A stretch of 64,000 nucleotides of DNA from NCBI GenBank assembly GCA_007844125.1, contig CM017564.1, positions 10,017,520-10,081,519 of the forward strand. The letters are read 5' to 3'. The translations under genes and the position numbers were made by a program. This DNA comes from Sinonovacula constricta. Lineage: Eukaryota > Mollusca > Bivalvia > Cardiida > Solecurtidae. Under the pieces are notes generated by a model. The model saw only the letters and a list, made by a program, of their open reading frames with translations. It made no database searches and was not told the DNA's origin. This document shows, in pieces, positions 12,201 to 22,228 of the stretch; the stretch's first letter is position 1, and each line of letters begins with the position of its first letter.

Positions 12201-15200
12201 AAATTCTTTTGCCCCATCAGTGTAGTCCATTTGTACCACGTGATCATCCTGTACGTAGCTATAATGGACAGTACATCGTCCAAATATATTACATTATCAG
12301 ACAGCAATCTCAACATCTCGGACACAAACAATATACGATTAAAACTGTTTTTGCATAAGAATCTGGATGAAATCGATGTATGCAGATACTCAACATTACT
12401 TATTGTTTATAATAAAAGTAGCCTTAGAAATGACTTTATTTATTTATCTTTTTATTTTGGTTTTACAGCACACCTACACTTAACAGGCCATACGGTGACA
12501 AATACAAAGAAATTTAATATGAATACAGAATAATCAGGTAAAAACTAAACTATGTTAGTAAAATATAGAAAAATATAAAAATCTATCAGGTTGAAATAAT
12601 GTGAACTATAATTGAAAATAGGTTCATATCTTTAACGGTTTAAACATGTCTGTTTAAAAATTACTTGATGGTGCAGTAAATCTCAAAATTCGTAATCAAA
12701 CATTTTCTGGCATTTACTCTTTTGGGTACTTCTTTCTTATCTTCCTTTACCACTACTAAGTTTGTGAGTATCACAGGCTGGTACACTTGTCAGGTGAACC
12801 AGGAACTAAACCCAACTAATCACATTATTCTGACACCATCTAACCTGTCTAGCATTTAGATCCTGAATCTCAAGTATGAAGCCATTTAGCAATTTTTATT
12901 AAGTTTTTATGTCAATGGTTTGTTTGTTTGTTTGTTTATTAGGTTTATTTATATCCCATCAAAAGTATTTTAGTTATCTGGAGACGGTGTCCACTTGAAG
13001 CAAAAATAGTGCTGCCATCACTGTGTATAGCATGCCATGAACACCTGGCATGATACTACACCCAGTCACATTATCCTGACACCGGGCCAACTAGTCGTGG
13101 AACTACCATTATATTTGCTTGAGCTAAGCAAGGGAACTATACCACTACCATTTTTAACGACCTCCTATACCTGGAGCCAATGCTCTTCCTGGTCGGAATT
13201 TAAAGGTGATATCGGACAGGTTACATATATCAAATACATGTAACAATATCTTACCCCTGGTATGGGGAAGTTGGACTCAATTTCTTCAAAAACTCAAACT
13301 TACATCTAAATATAGATAAAGACAATATTAGACAATATTAAACATTACTCAAATGCCAGACTGTACAAATTGTGAAATAAATCACTCTAAATTTTCAGTC
13401 TTTCCAAATTCATAAATAGGCACAACTGGGGATTTCTCTTAAAAATACATACTGACAGAGCGGATTACACGGATGATAATATAATGAGAACTCGACAGTA
13501 AGCAGTCACATGGTTTTCTTAGTTTAAAAATAGCTAACCATGCAGTGTGGCTCAAATAGTACATACATGTTTGTAATGACGACTGGAATGTTAGTCTTTA
13601 CTTTTCACACTAATATGGGGCATCAGTAAAGAGCATTTTGCAAGATCTTTTCAGGTAGGAACAACATACATGTGAACTCTCTCTCTTTTGGAGGGAGACT
13701 TTCTCTTTTAAAGTTGAAAATTATTTGAAAATGAGGGGTGTTTTACACATTTTCAGAAATCTCCCTACTTTTTAACAGGAATCTTCCTTCTTTGTTTATA
13801 TGAAAATAACAAGTCTCCCACTTTGCCAGTGAAAATCTCCCACTTTAGCCGCAGAAAAAGTTCACATGTATGCAACAATTTCTTTGGTTGTTTTGGAAAG
13901 AAAACTTTGGTCCAAACTGTCAGATACCACCAATAACACAAGGCAGTGGTCGAAATTAGCACTAGACCGACAGCAAAAAAAATTTTCTCTTCGGCTAGTA
14001 AAAATTGCATATTTACTAGCCCGACGGGCTTGTAAGATCCAGATCATTGAAAAATTAATGTACTTTCATTTTCAATTAGTAAACAAACTTCTGAGTCGCT
14101 TAATTCATTCGGCAAGCTGTTGTATTAAGCTTGTATCATAAACGTGTTATGCACACTAAACCGATATGTTTAGTGCGCAGGAACCAAGCGGTATTCTACT
14201 TCCCGCACGGTACATAATGTTCTCTACCAAATTAACATCAACTGGGCCACAGAACAAAATGGCAGAGAAAATGAAAATGAAAAATGTTTCTAGTGCAAAA
14301 CCCAGGAAAAAAACAGCCTGAAGTTGCCGAGCGTGCGGCCACCAAATGTAAATATGAAGATATTTGTGACAGAAATTATCTTCTTTCCTGGACAAATAAC
14401 AGGCCCTTGTTGCAATTTACGGGTGTCAAACACCATGTTTTACGACTGGAATTTGATTTTTATATGTTCTAAAGAATAAATTAAATAAATGTCGAATGTT
14501 AATGTTTTTTTTTTTCTTCATATTTATCTTAGTTTTTTAGACTTACTTGTAAATTAAAACAGAATTTATTTAAGGCTAGTGAATTTTCTTTCGGGCAAGT
14601 AAAAATTGCTTAGTTATTAGCCCAACTTGCTTGCAAATTTCAATCCTAATTTCTATGACTGACAAGGCCTCCTGATCTGCAAGCAAATGCTCTACCACTG
14701 AGCTTTGCAGTCATTATATATTAAAAATGCCAAAATGGACGTTTTCAGAGACTGACAGCAATAATTTATTAGCAGGGGAATAAAGGTTTTTGGTAAAAAA
14801 AGCACTTTTCCTCGCCTTTTTAGTTGAATTCAATTTGTGTCAGAACGACTGGATAGCTGTTATATTAATTGCAAATCTCTTCTAAAGACCTATACTAAAA
14901 AAGTGAGGAAACTTCAACAAAAAAGAGCTGATACACAAATCTTGCTAACCTACCAGATGTTGTTTTTTTTTTTACCTGTTCTTAAGACTGATACTGGGTC
15001 GTGTTTCTAATCACAAAAAGTATGTTTTATTCACGATTTCAATGCAAAACTTTCCAATTCAAAGAACGAAAATATTTGTAATTGTCACCCCTGGTCAAAT
15101 AAATGAAACATCCAAATACTTCAGTCACATAAGCAAGAGAGATATTGCTTTGTAAATAAGTGGAATATAAAAGGAGTAGAATGAGCCAAATTTGTGATTT

Positions 15201-17423
15201 TTGTTTTATGTTAAATATATATAACACAGTTTGAGAATCGCAATATTGTCTGAAATTATGCAAAAAAATTTGTTTCCAAATTAGTGAGAAAAAAACCTGA
15301 TATGCTTAGGATAAAAATAAATTGGAGTTAGGATGAATTGTAATCTGTTCATCTGGGGCTCTATAATTAATGTTGTGGATGTTTATGTGTTATTATGTGT
15401 TGTTAGTCCCAGCTGCGAATCTTGGGGTGTGGAATTGTGTGTAGATTACTCTCCAAAAGCAAGGTAAGCTTACTGTAGGTGTATGTTCAATTCATGCATC
15501 TGTAGAATTTGTTTGTTAGATTTTTCAAAATTTATTTGTGCCATTTCTCAAATTAATATTAATTTTTCAAATAAAGTGCAACAGTAGTAACAGGAGCAGA
15601 AAAAATAAGTCTCCACTGGGATTCGAACCAAAGACCTCCCAAATACTAGTGGATCACTCTACAATCTGAGCTATTGATTATTTTATATATAAGGAATACT
15701 TTAATTATATTTTAACAAAAGTTTATACTTTAACAAATTAAAAATTGTATTATTAACAATATTTAGATTTTTCATTGATGAAAGTTTTGGACATTTATTG
15801 TACAACTTTATTTTTTTTTAATTCTAGCATTGTATCGCTCTACAAGTCTCAGTCCAGGGTGCATTGCACAGTTTCTTCAGAATTGTATCGCTCTACAAGT
15901 CTCCATCCAGGGCACATTGCACAGTTTCCTCAGTATATATTTTTAAGTCTTTTACTTTCAAAGCTACATTCCTACACAGAAAGTGATCTATACTTTTCGA
16001 TGTCTGGAGACCTGTCACATGATACCTTAAGAATCGCCTAAAAATGGTGTATTATCTACTTGATTAAATTTAATGATTTTTAGTAGAAATTACTACAATT
16101 AAAAAAGCAAAAAACTCCTTTGGGGCATTCTCATTTCAAAAGAGCATTATTACTCTTATTTAGGTATAATGATGATGTTAACAGAAACCAATTTATGGTA
16201 TGATCACAAAATAATTGTGCTGACAAGCAACAATCTATACATTTTTTAAGAAAAAGATATTTAAAGTGATCATTATCTTGAAAAATTGAAAACAAACATT
16301 TGGTGGGGGAGGGGTTATGTCTTAGAAAATATTGCTCATGTTTTAAGAGGGTTTCTGTTTAATATATAGTTTCCATGTGATGTCATAGGCACTGATAAGA
16401 CAGTTTAAGGCAGCCATCTTTGAAGGCAGAAGCTTATGCAGGCCAAAATCTGGAAATATGTGCTGCATTAAAATCGCCACTGTGTTTTTATTTCTCAGTC
16501 TATTTTACTGAATTTTATATCAAATTTAACATTTTTACATATTTTTATACACTATATTTCGATAGTTTAAAATGTAATAAATATACAAACAAAAAGATAC
16601 ACTGTTCATTTTGTTTAAGGATGAGCCAATTATTTTATTTATTTCTGTGTATTAATTCTTTGTGCATTTCTCAATTTTAAAAATACGAAATTCAAGAGCT
16701 TTCCAATGGCATATAGCTTTAAATTTTTGGACCACAAATGAAGAAATTACAAGAAAGTAAAATTTAAACTTCTATACAATTCCTCTAACAATCACTTGAA
16801 GTTGCCATCAAAGATGGCTGCCACAATAAGGGACCTTCACTGATGTGGAAACTTTCTATAAATAATATTTAAGGTTATGACAGAAATAGTTAATTATTTC
16901 AGTTAAGTTTTAATTTAAAAGTACAAATATAACAATTTCTAAGCTTTTTCATGTGTGTGTTTTTGTTTCTTTTTTTTTCTTTTTTTAATATTTTTTATGA
17001 TTTTTCCTAAAAAAATATAAACGTCTTAAATGATTCACATGGAGATCTGTCACTAGTGTCAGAGTCTAATCAATTTATATCATAAAGGCTGTTCCATTGA
17101 TTGGAATGGGACCGGCATTAAATAAAATCAATGAACCAAATAAAACTGCGTCGTCTATCAAACAACACTCACCATTCTAGCCCCCCTACCCGTAAAACAG
17201 GCTTAATCGATGACAGTCAGAAAATCGAAACTGAAAATTGCAACTTGTTAAGCATTTTCGGAAAATGAAAGCATGGCGTAAACACGGTGTTTTCTTCTCA
17301 TGTATGTTAAAGTAAGAAATACGATAAATAAATTGGTTTACCTGTAAGAATGGGTTGGATAACTCCATTCTGTGCCTTAGTTTGGATGCGATCAAAATGG
17401 GAATCCATTGCTTCCGAAGACAT
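3248..17423 (-). CDS. NAPRT: Nicotinate phosphoribosyltransferase, 5' part (exons 1-3; gene continues beyond the left edge)
   Basis: This enzyme makes nicotinate mononucleotide from nicotinate and PRPP, the first step of the Preiss-Handler route to NAD in the cytosol. Coding exons are 17423-17342, 4375-4205 and 3458-3248, all with AG/GT borders and compatible phases (82, 171 and 211 nt, giving 154 residues plus two bases). Exon 1 ends in QPILT and joins exon 2 to form TDLYQITM, the N-terminal NAPRT signature. Exon 2 continues with [12 protein letters not shown] and [12 protein letters not shown]. Exon 3 has [15 protein letters not shown] and [16 protein letters not shown], colinear with animal NAPRT from memory. 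I chose the ATG at 17423 (MSSEAMD). An in-frame codon at 17543 would add 40 residues that family members lack. The next expected exon, starting LVATNAAR-like, was not found before position 1. Intron 1 is about 13 kb. The identity is secure; the true mRNA start is not known. Confidence 0.93.
3755..4120. repeat. 40-bp minisatellite, 9 copies, in NAPRT intron 2
   Basis: The period is exactly 40 bp, with the core AAGACCATATAGAATC followed by TTAATTGGTTTTTCTTC. The last copy is the most diverged. It ends about 85 bp from the donor of NAPRT exon 2. Confidence 0.95.
4490..4600 (-). mobile_element. SINE-B fragment in NAPRT intron 1
   Basis: GATATTGCCAAGGCAAGAC, then CTTATGTCTGGGTAGAAG and AGCTGGAAAACCTC. 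Confidence 0.65.
4885..5095 (-). mobile_element. SINE-B, decayed copy in NAPRT intron 1
   Basis: GAAAGACCCTAGACAAATG, GAAAGACCTTCCCAG, and a head end GGTGACTCTAGCACTAAGCC. The ORF at 4795-5178 is only this repeat. Confidence 0.7.
6023..6212 (-). mobile_element. SINE-B copy in NAPRT intron 1
   Basis: GACATCCAGCTACTTGGTGG through GGACTCGAATCCATG (B-box region) to ACTACTACGCCACGGGTGCC. Confidence 0.86.
6215..7500. other. AT-rich NAPRT intron 1, nothing recognised
   Basis: A local repeat CACATTTTGTACTGG / TTCTACTTAGAGATT occurs at about 6695 and 6770. No exon-like segment was found. Confidence 0.6.
7505..9660. repeat. 57-bp minisatellite, about 38 tandem copies, in NAPRT intron 1
   Basis: The unit runs from CTGCTTGGTTATTTGAGG to ATCTGATGGATTCAATGAC. 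Copies differ mainly at a few fixed sites: GGATTC versus GGATCC, the triplet before TTTAAA (AGG, ATG, GGG, AAG), and ACA versus ATT/ATA. 57 is divisible by three, so both strands stay open for about 446 codons (7492-8832 plus, 7495-8838 minus), but 1-nt indels near 8820, 8990 and 9040 break the frame. A run of nearly identical GGATCC units at about 9185-9420 points to recent local expansion. It lies inside an intron of the opposite-strand gene and is treated as non-coding. Confidence 0.97.
10093..10292 (-). mobile_element. SINE-B copy in NAPRT intron 1
   Basis: GACAACATCCAGCTAATTG to AAATTGCTCAGCCATGAAC, moderately diverged. Located between the 57-bp and 75-bp arrays. Confidence 0.82.
10545..12182. 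repeat. 75-bp GC-rich minisatellite, about 22 tandem copies, in NAPRT intron 1
   Basis: The unit contains CAGCCAGCTAGACCCACC, CAGTCTCCCCACCCC and TTTCCTGATACCAC. It is much more GC-rich than its surroundings. 75 is divisible by three, so several frames stay open; one reads as proline-rich ([16 protein letters not shown]). Variants (AGATCC/AGACCC, CACCACTGC/CACCACCGC, CCACAGC/CCACTGC) recur in blocks, a pattern typical of unequal exchange. Some terminal copies carry small deletions (about 11660 and 12030). Confidence 0.96.
12183..12917. other. NAPRT intron 1 between the 75-bp array and a SINE
   Basis: A 100-codon plus-strand ORF (12231-12533) has no recognisable domain and no splice context. 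It is probably chance. Confidence 0.55.
12918..13198 (-). mobile_element. SINE-A copy in NAPRT intron 1
   Basis: Tail GTTTGTTTGTTTATTAGG at the left, decayed head at the right. It abuts the TIR element that starts at 13199. Confidence 0.87.
13199..13936. mobile_element. MITE-1 copy, nested, in NAPRT intron 1
   Basis: Left end TTAAAGGTGATATCGGACAG (13199), right end AAACTGTCAGATACCACC (13914). It contains the block 13680-13860 that also occurs inverted at 30890-31056, so another element may be nested inside. Confidence 0.72.
13680..13860. repeat. Dispersed repeat D, copy 1
   Basis: GGAGGGAGACTTTCTC, AAATGAGGGGTGTTTTACAC, CTCCCACTTTGCC. The reverse complement recurs at 30890-31056. Confidence 0.82.
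14154..14175. repeat. Small perfect hairpin
   Basis: CACTAAAC, a 6-base loop, then GTTTAGTG. Function unknown. Confidence 0.6.
14662..14712 (-). pseudogene. tRNA-Cys-like 5' half
   Basis: On the minus strand it reads AGCTCAGTGGTAGAGCA, then TTTGCTTGCAGATCAGGAGG, close to the D arm and anticodon arm (GCA) of eukaryotic tRNA-Cys. No TTCGAA T-arm follows, so it is a truncated tRNA or a SINE head. Confidence 0.6.
14713..16252. other. NAPRT intron 1, mostly unique AT-rich sequence
   Basis: Contains the tRNA-like sequence at 15604. Near 15830-15930 the phrase TTGTATCGCTCTACAAGTCTC is duplicated at about 65-bp spacing. Confidence 0.55.
15604..15674 (-). pseudogene. tRNA-like sequence with intact A and B boxes
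   Basis: Minus strand AATAGCTCAGATTGTAGAG and GGTTCGAATCC with normal spacing. The acceptor arms do not pair (ATTATC.. against GTGGAGAC), so it is a pseudogene or SINE head rather than a functional tRNA. Confidence 0.55.
16253..16950 (+). repeat. Repeat X, copy 1 (NAPRT intron 1)
   Basis: A block of about 700 bp closely matching 21550-22228. The core between GCAGCCATCTTTGAAGG (16410) and CAAAGATGGCTGCC (16810) has inverted ends, so X may be a foldback element. The left shoulder has AACATTTGGTGGGGG. Confidence 0.85.
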
Positions 17424-17841
17424 GTTCGGTAGTACTTCTGCTAGTAAATGCTCGATTATCGACCACAGACGCTTTCCGATTAACAAAAGTTTGCTCTGAA
17501 ATAAAGCGAAACAAGCTTCCCACTGACAGCGGATAGACTCCACTAAATCCGAAAGTGACTTTGCGGTTAGACAGGGGTCACTGGATGCATGTATTTTTAT
17601 TATTTTTACGACTAAAATAAATAAATAAATAAAACAAATATATAAAAATAAGGAAATATATAAAATAAAGAAGTTGTTTTTTCATTGGGGCCTCTTATTA
17701 TTAGTTAAAAAAAACGGAGAAAATTATACTAAATAATATAATATATTAAATATACTATAATATAATAAATATATTATATATATTTAAATACAGACTATAC
17801 ACCCATGATCCTTTGACAAAGTATAGATCTTGTTCATTCTT

Positions 17842-18162
17842 TTAAAGGTGATAACCGCCAGTGTGCCTATATCAAATGCATGTAACAATATTTTTTGCTC
17901 TGTTTGGGGGACAATTTAAGCATTATTTCCGTATAAACCCATACTTATACCCCAAGTAAAGACGATTTTGAACGCTACATATTTTGTTTGACAAAGATTT
18001 CAGGAAAAAAAAAACACATTACATATGCGGATTTATGCCTCATAGTTCAAACGGACCTGGTTCATCAATTAACAGCATTTTGGGTGATATTTTTTTCGGG
18101 TAACAATGACAGATTTTGAGAAAAAAATCTTTAATCGAAACTGTCGAATACCGCCATTTTAA
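17842..18162. mobile_element. MITE-1 copy just upstream of NAPRT
   Basis: Left TIR TTAAAGGTGATAACCGCC, right TIR AAACTGTCGAATACCGCC then TTTTAA. About 320 bp, non-coding. Confidence 0.75.
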
Positions 18163-18272
18163 GACATAACTAAACTGTCATATATCTACAAAAAAACACG
18201 TCATTTAGATAAAATAGAGACTTTAAAGTTAATTTTAACTACGCATTTTTAAACACCGCCGTCGGTACTGTA

Positions 18273-18742
18273 TAGATAGTTTTCACATCAGTGAAAATCC
18301 CTTATCTTGGTAGCCATCTTTGATGGTAACTTTAACGGATTTTCATATGAATTGTATAGAAGGGTAAATTTTATTTTCATGTAATTTCTTCATTTGTGGT
18401 CCGAAAATTAAAAGTTTTACAACATTGGAAAGCTCTTGAAATTCATATTTTTAGAATACAATATTTTTACAATTGATAAACTATTGGCTCATACTTAAAA
18501 CAAAATGAACAGTGAATCATTTTTGGTTGTATTTCTTTAACCTTTTAAACTATCAAAATATAGTTTTGATAGTTAAAATACTTTGTAAAAGCTGTTAAAT
18601 TTGGTATAAAATTCAGTAAAATAGACTGAAAAAAAAAAAACAACAACACAGTGGTGAGTTTAGTACAGCACATATTTCCCGATTCCGGCCTGCATTAGCT
18701 TCTGCCCACAAAGATGGCTGCCTTAAACTCTCTTATCAGTGT
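18273..18742 (-). repeat. Repeat X, copy 2, inverted, upstream of NAPRT
   Basis: TTTTCACATCAGTGAAAATCC and GGTAGCCATCTTTGATGG at the left, CACAAAGATGGCTGCC at the right. Only the core is present. Confidence 0.82.
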
Positions 18743-18744
18743 CC

Positions 18745-19260
18745 AATCTCCAACGCAGTGATCTCCCCCTTTCAGTAAGGAGAATCTCTGCTACCACACA
18801 GAAATCCTTCCAGATCTGGATTTGATTTTTTTACTTTTAATTTTTGTTCAGTAAAATGACAATCGGAATGAATGTGTATGTTAGAAAAACGACTAATAAT
18901 GGATGAAAAAACAAATTCTAACGATAAAGAAAAAAAAAAGAATGCATTTATCACTACAATCGTAACAACTCGGCCATTTCCGTCCTTTCGCCGAGGGCAA
19001 CGGTTCAATATAAACAATCAATGGATACTGTTGAAGAAATTCACAAAGTAATAACGGAGTTTGACTCCTCCATAAAAGCGAAACCCAAACAGATCGAGTG
19101 TCTGCAGTCTCTGTTGGCAGGCAGAGACGTCATAGCTAATCTGCCTGTTGGTTACTATCGTCACGTGATTTTGTATGATGGCAGTGGTTTTAAGCCAGCG
19201 TAGCGATGTCGTAAACCCTGTGCGGAGTTTGATCAGTGTCGATGACATCACATGGAAACT
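18745..19260 (+). repeat. Duplicated block B, copy 1 (carries the RecQ fragment)
   Basis: CTCCAACGCAGTGATCTCCC, CCATTTCCGTCCTTTCGCCG, then CGTCACGTGATTTTGTA and AACCCTGTGCGGAGTTTG. The same order occurs at 21098-21440. Confidence 0.88.
19021..19203 (+). pseudogene. 5' fragment of a RecQ-like helicase exon
   Basis: The ORF starts MDTVEEIHKVITEF and contains KPKQIECLQSLLAGRDVIANLPVGY, split here for length as KPKQIECLQSLL and AGRDVIANLPVGY. This is motif 0/I of RecQ-like DEAH helicases (K.KQ.E....G.DV.A.LPTGYGKS). The sequence breaks off exactly at the Walker A glycines: GY is followed by unrelated YRHVILYDG. It sits inside the duplicated block 18745-19260. Confidence 0.7.
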
Positions 19261-19465
19261 ATCTATGCACATAAAGACTTTCCTCAAGTAATGTTTTGAT
19301 TAAATCAAAATACCAAAATCAACCAAAACTGTGTATCTAAAAACCCTTTTGAAAATTTGTCTAAAATTGGATACGGAATGTGTGAGCATATGTAAACATC
19401 GTTATATTTGCGGTCGGCAGTACGTCTTTTTCTAAATCAGAACCAGATCAAAGACTGTACCTTAT

Positions 19466-19496
19466 GGGGTGGGGTGGGCGGGGGCGGGGGGGGGGG
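19466..19496 (+). repeat. G-run with quadruplex-forming pattern
   Basis: GGGG-T-GGGG-T-GGG-C-GGGGG-C followed by an eleven-G run: several G tracts with one-base loops. Confidence 0.8.
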
Positions 19497-20507
19497 ACAT
19501 GTTTCCTTTTCTAGCAGTAGGTGGCTCTTTTTCAGATAACTGGGAAAAATAACGGTTATTACATTTTGTGCTTAGTTTCAAATCTGGAAGCATTTTATTG
19601 TATTATGAAGGTATTTTTATTTCATATTAACTGCAAACATATTATTGGGAAAAGTACATTGCTTTGTGCTGCTTGTCATGACTCGGTCGTTAGTACTTTG
19701 AAGTTTGACATATTTGACAAAAATTAAATAAATATTTTAGTCAAAGAAGACATGGTAATATAAAATACATTTTGATTATATTTGTATTAAATAAATACAA
19801 CCAAATCATTGAGTTTATGCAATCAGATTCGAAACTAAGCAACAACAAAAAAGTGATGGCCGTTACGTTTTCCATTTATCTAAAAAAGAGTCAAGTGTGT
19901 TGTTGTTGTTGTTGTTGTTTTCAGAATTTATTCGCTAAACAACCTATAATATTATTGCAATACAAACCAAATTCAATTCCAGTAGCCACTAGGGGCCACG
20001 GGTGTGCGCTTTCGGAAAGTCTTTGGTTTCCGTAACATTCTGACCAACATCAGGACCAAACCTGATACAACTTGACAAGTTCATGAATTTTATTCATATA
20101 CAGCATTTATTATTACGTCAATCTGATCACCTCGGCCTTTATGCTATGCAAGAGACCTCTGACATAATAAGGCGCCATCTTGGATCTACTTTGTGTGTCT
20201 TAGTTTTAATACTGGGTATTTAATGTTGACTTTTCAATTTTCCGTAAATCATATAGATTGTATTGATAAAAAAAATCGTTGTTATTGCAAGATATACTCA
20301 ACTAAATGATATATATACAATTTGTTACTTTCTCGCGAACGGACACTGTTTCATAACTCAGGCGACGCACTTTGGTGTATTCTAGAGCTATGTACGAGGT
20401 GTATTTTACGAACCATACGGAAATACCCGAAGTTTTACGATTGATTATTACGTATGCACTGTGAAATATTAGAGGGTTGCGTGGTGGGTGTGCCACTTTT
20501 AATCCTC

Positions 20508-20574
20508 AATCGGAACACATCGGATAATTCACGATGATTGTCCCGAGGACGGAATTACCCGAGGAGTTCCGATT
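20508..20574. repeat. Short foldback with 23-bp arms
   Basis: AATCGGAACACATCGGATAA on the left pairs with TTACCCGAGGAGTTCCGATT on the right (about 20 of 23 pairs), with a loop of about 20 bases. Confidence 0.8.
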
Positions 20575-21097
20575 GTTTTAATTCTCTGTTGTTAATTATT
20601 ACGCTGTGTGGTTAACGATCCTGTCTGACAGTTGATTTTTTTTGTACAAAAAACTGAAAAGGTAAGCCATTTTAAACGCTTATTGAAATGGTACTTGGGA
20701 ACTTATCATATAATTTAATTGAGAAGAACCAGGCACATGCATCCCTTAACATACAGACAGGTTCTCAGCAATACAAATACTTTTCAATATTCTTTTTTCC
20801 CCCAGACCGTCATATTATGGGACCAACTACTATTCACCGACGTTCTTCAGCCTTATCCTGATCATTTCAGACAGACCCTGAACGTCGTAAACATTGCCTA
20901 GGTGGCAAAACACTGTTTTTATCCACCATTTAAGTCTTTTAACAATTTCACCCCATGTTTTTCTTTGACGTCTTCTTGTCAGTTAAAAACCTTTATCCTT
21001 GGACTTACGCGCATCTGCTAGTAATACCCGAAAGGGGAGTCAAGCAGTATAAATAGATGGATAGATTGATTTTCGGTTGTACAAACATTCCGGTTAT

Positions 21098-21440
21098 TTG
21101 CCAATCTCCAACGCAGTGATCTCCCCCTTTCAGTAAGGAGAATCTCTGCCACCACACAGAAATCCTTCCAGATCTGGAAGGATTAGATTTTTTTTACTTT
21201 TAATTTTTGTTCAGGTTCAGTAAAATAACAATCGGAATGAATGTGTATGTTAGAAATAATGGATGAAAAAACAAATTCTAACGATAAATAAAATAAAATA
21301 ATGTATTTATCACTACAATCGTAACAACTCGGCCATTTCCGTCCTTTCGCCGAGGACGAAATTTCAGTGTAACACCGGTTCAATGTAAACAATCAATGGA
21401 TCAGACTAACGTCACGTGATTTTGTAAACCCTGTGCGGAG
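21098..21440 (+). repeat. Duplicated block B, copy 2 (coding part deleted)
   Basis: The flanks match copy 1 closely, but AATGGATCAGACTAACGTCA replaces the helicase-coding stretch. A short insertion is present at 21355. Confidence 0.88.
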
Positions 21441-21549
21441 TTTGGTTATTTGCATCAATCTGTTTGATGTATACATATAAGCGGAATCGACTGTATTTAT
21501 ATTTTCTCTTGATATAGATAGTGATGTCCTAGGCACTGATAAGGCAGAT

Positions 21550-22228
21550 AAAGATATTTAAAGTGATCATTATCTTGAAAAACTGAAAACAAACATTTGG
21601 TGGGTGAGGGGCTATATGTCTTAGAAAATATTGCTCATGTTTTAAGAGGGTTTCTGTTTAATATATAGTTTCCATGTGATGTCATAGGCACAGATAAGAT
21701 AGTTTAAGGTAGCCATCATTGAAGGCAGAAGCTAATGTAGGCCAAAATCTTGAAATTTTTGCTGTATTAAACTCCCCACTGTTTTTTTTTTTTATTATTC
21801 TATTTTACTGAATGTTTTATAAAATTTAACAGTTTTTATGAATTATTTTAAATTTCAAAACTATATTTTGATAGTTTAAGAGGTAAAAAAATACAATTTT
21901 ATTTATTAATGTGCATTAATTCTTTGTGCATTTATCTATTTTACAAATATTTTATTCTAAAAAATGGATTTCAAGAGCTTTCCAATGGTGTTAAGCTTTT
22001 AATTTTTGGACCTCAAATGAAGAATTAACAAGAAAATAAAATTACGCTTATATAAAATTCATCTGAAAATCCCATGAATTTGCCATCAAAGATCGCTGAA
22101 CAGATAAGGGATCTCCACTGATGTGGAAACTATCTTGAAATAAAATTTAAGGTGATAACAGAAATGGCTTATTATTTCACTTAAGTTATATTTTAAAAGT
22201 ACAATTATAACAATTTCCTAACTTTGTA
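21550..22228 (+). repeat. Repeat X, copy 3
   Basis: Matches 16253-16950 from AAAGATATTTAAAGTGATC to TATAACAATTTC. A shortened X start (GATGTCCTAGGCACTG) sits just before it at 21523. Confidence 0.85.

Larger units (their letters stand above)
19265..21097. other. Spacer between block B copies
   Basis: Contains a G-run (19466), a GTTGTTGTTGTT run (19900) and the foldback at 20508. No exon recognised. Confidence 0.55.

Noticed and set aside
12231..12533. 100-codon ORF in NAPRT intron 1
   Set aside because: No domain, no splice sites, length near chance for this composition.
14284..14472. Possible protein fragment ([15 protein letters not shown] region)
   Set aside because: Looked like a zinc-finger/transposon remnant, but no family signature could be confirmed by eye.
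17343..17543. Upstream in-frame start giving a 40-residue longer NAPRT
   Set aside because: Animal NAPRT proteins begin shortly before TDLYQ. The extension starts at a GTG- or ATG-type codon with no homologous residues; MSSEAMD at 17423 fits better.
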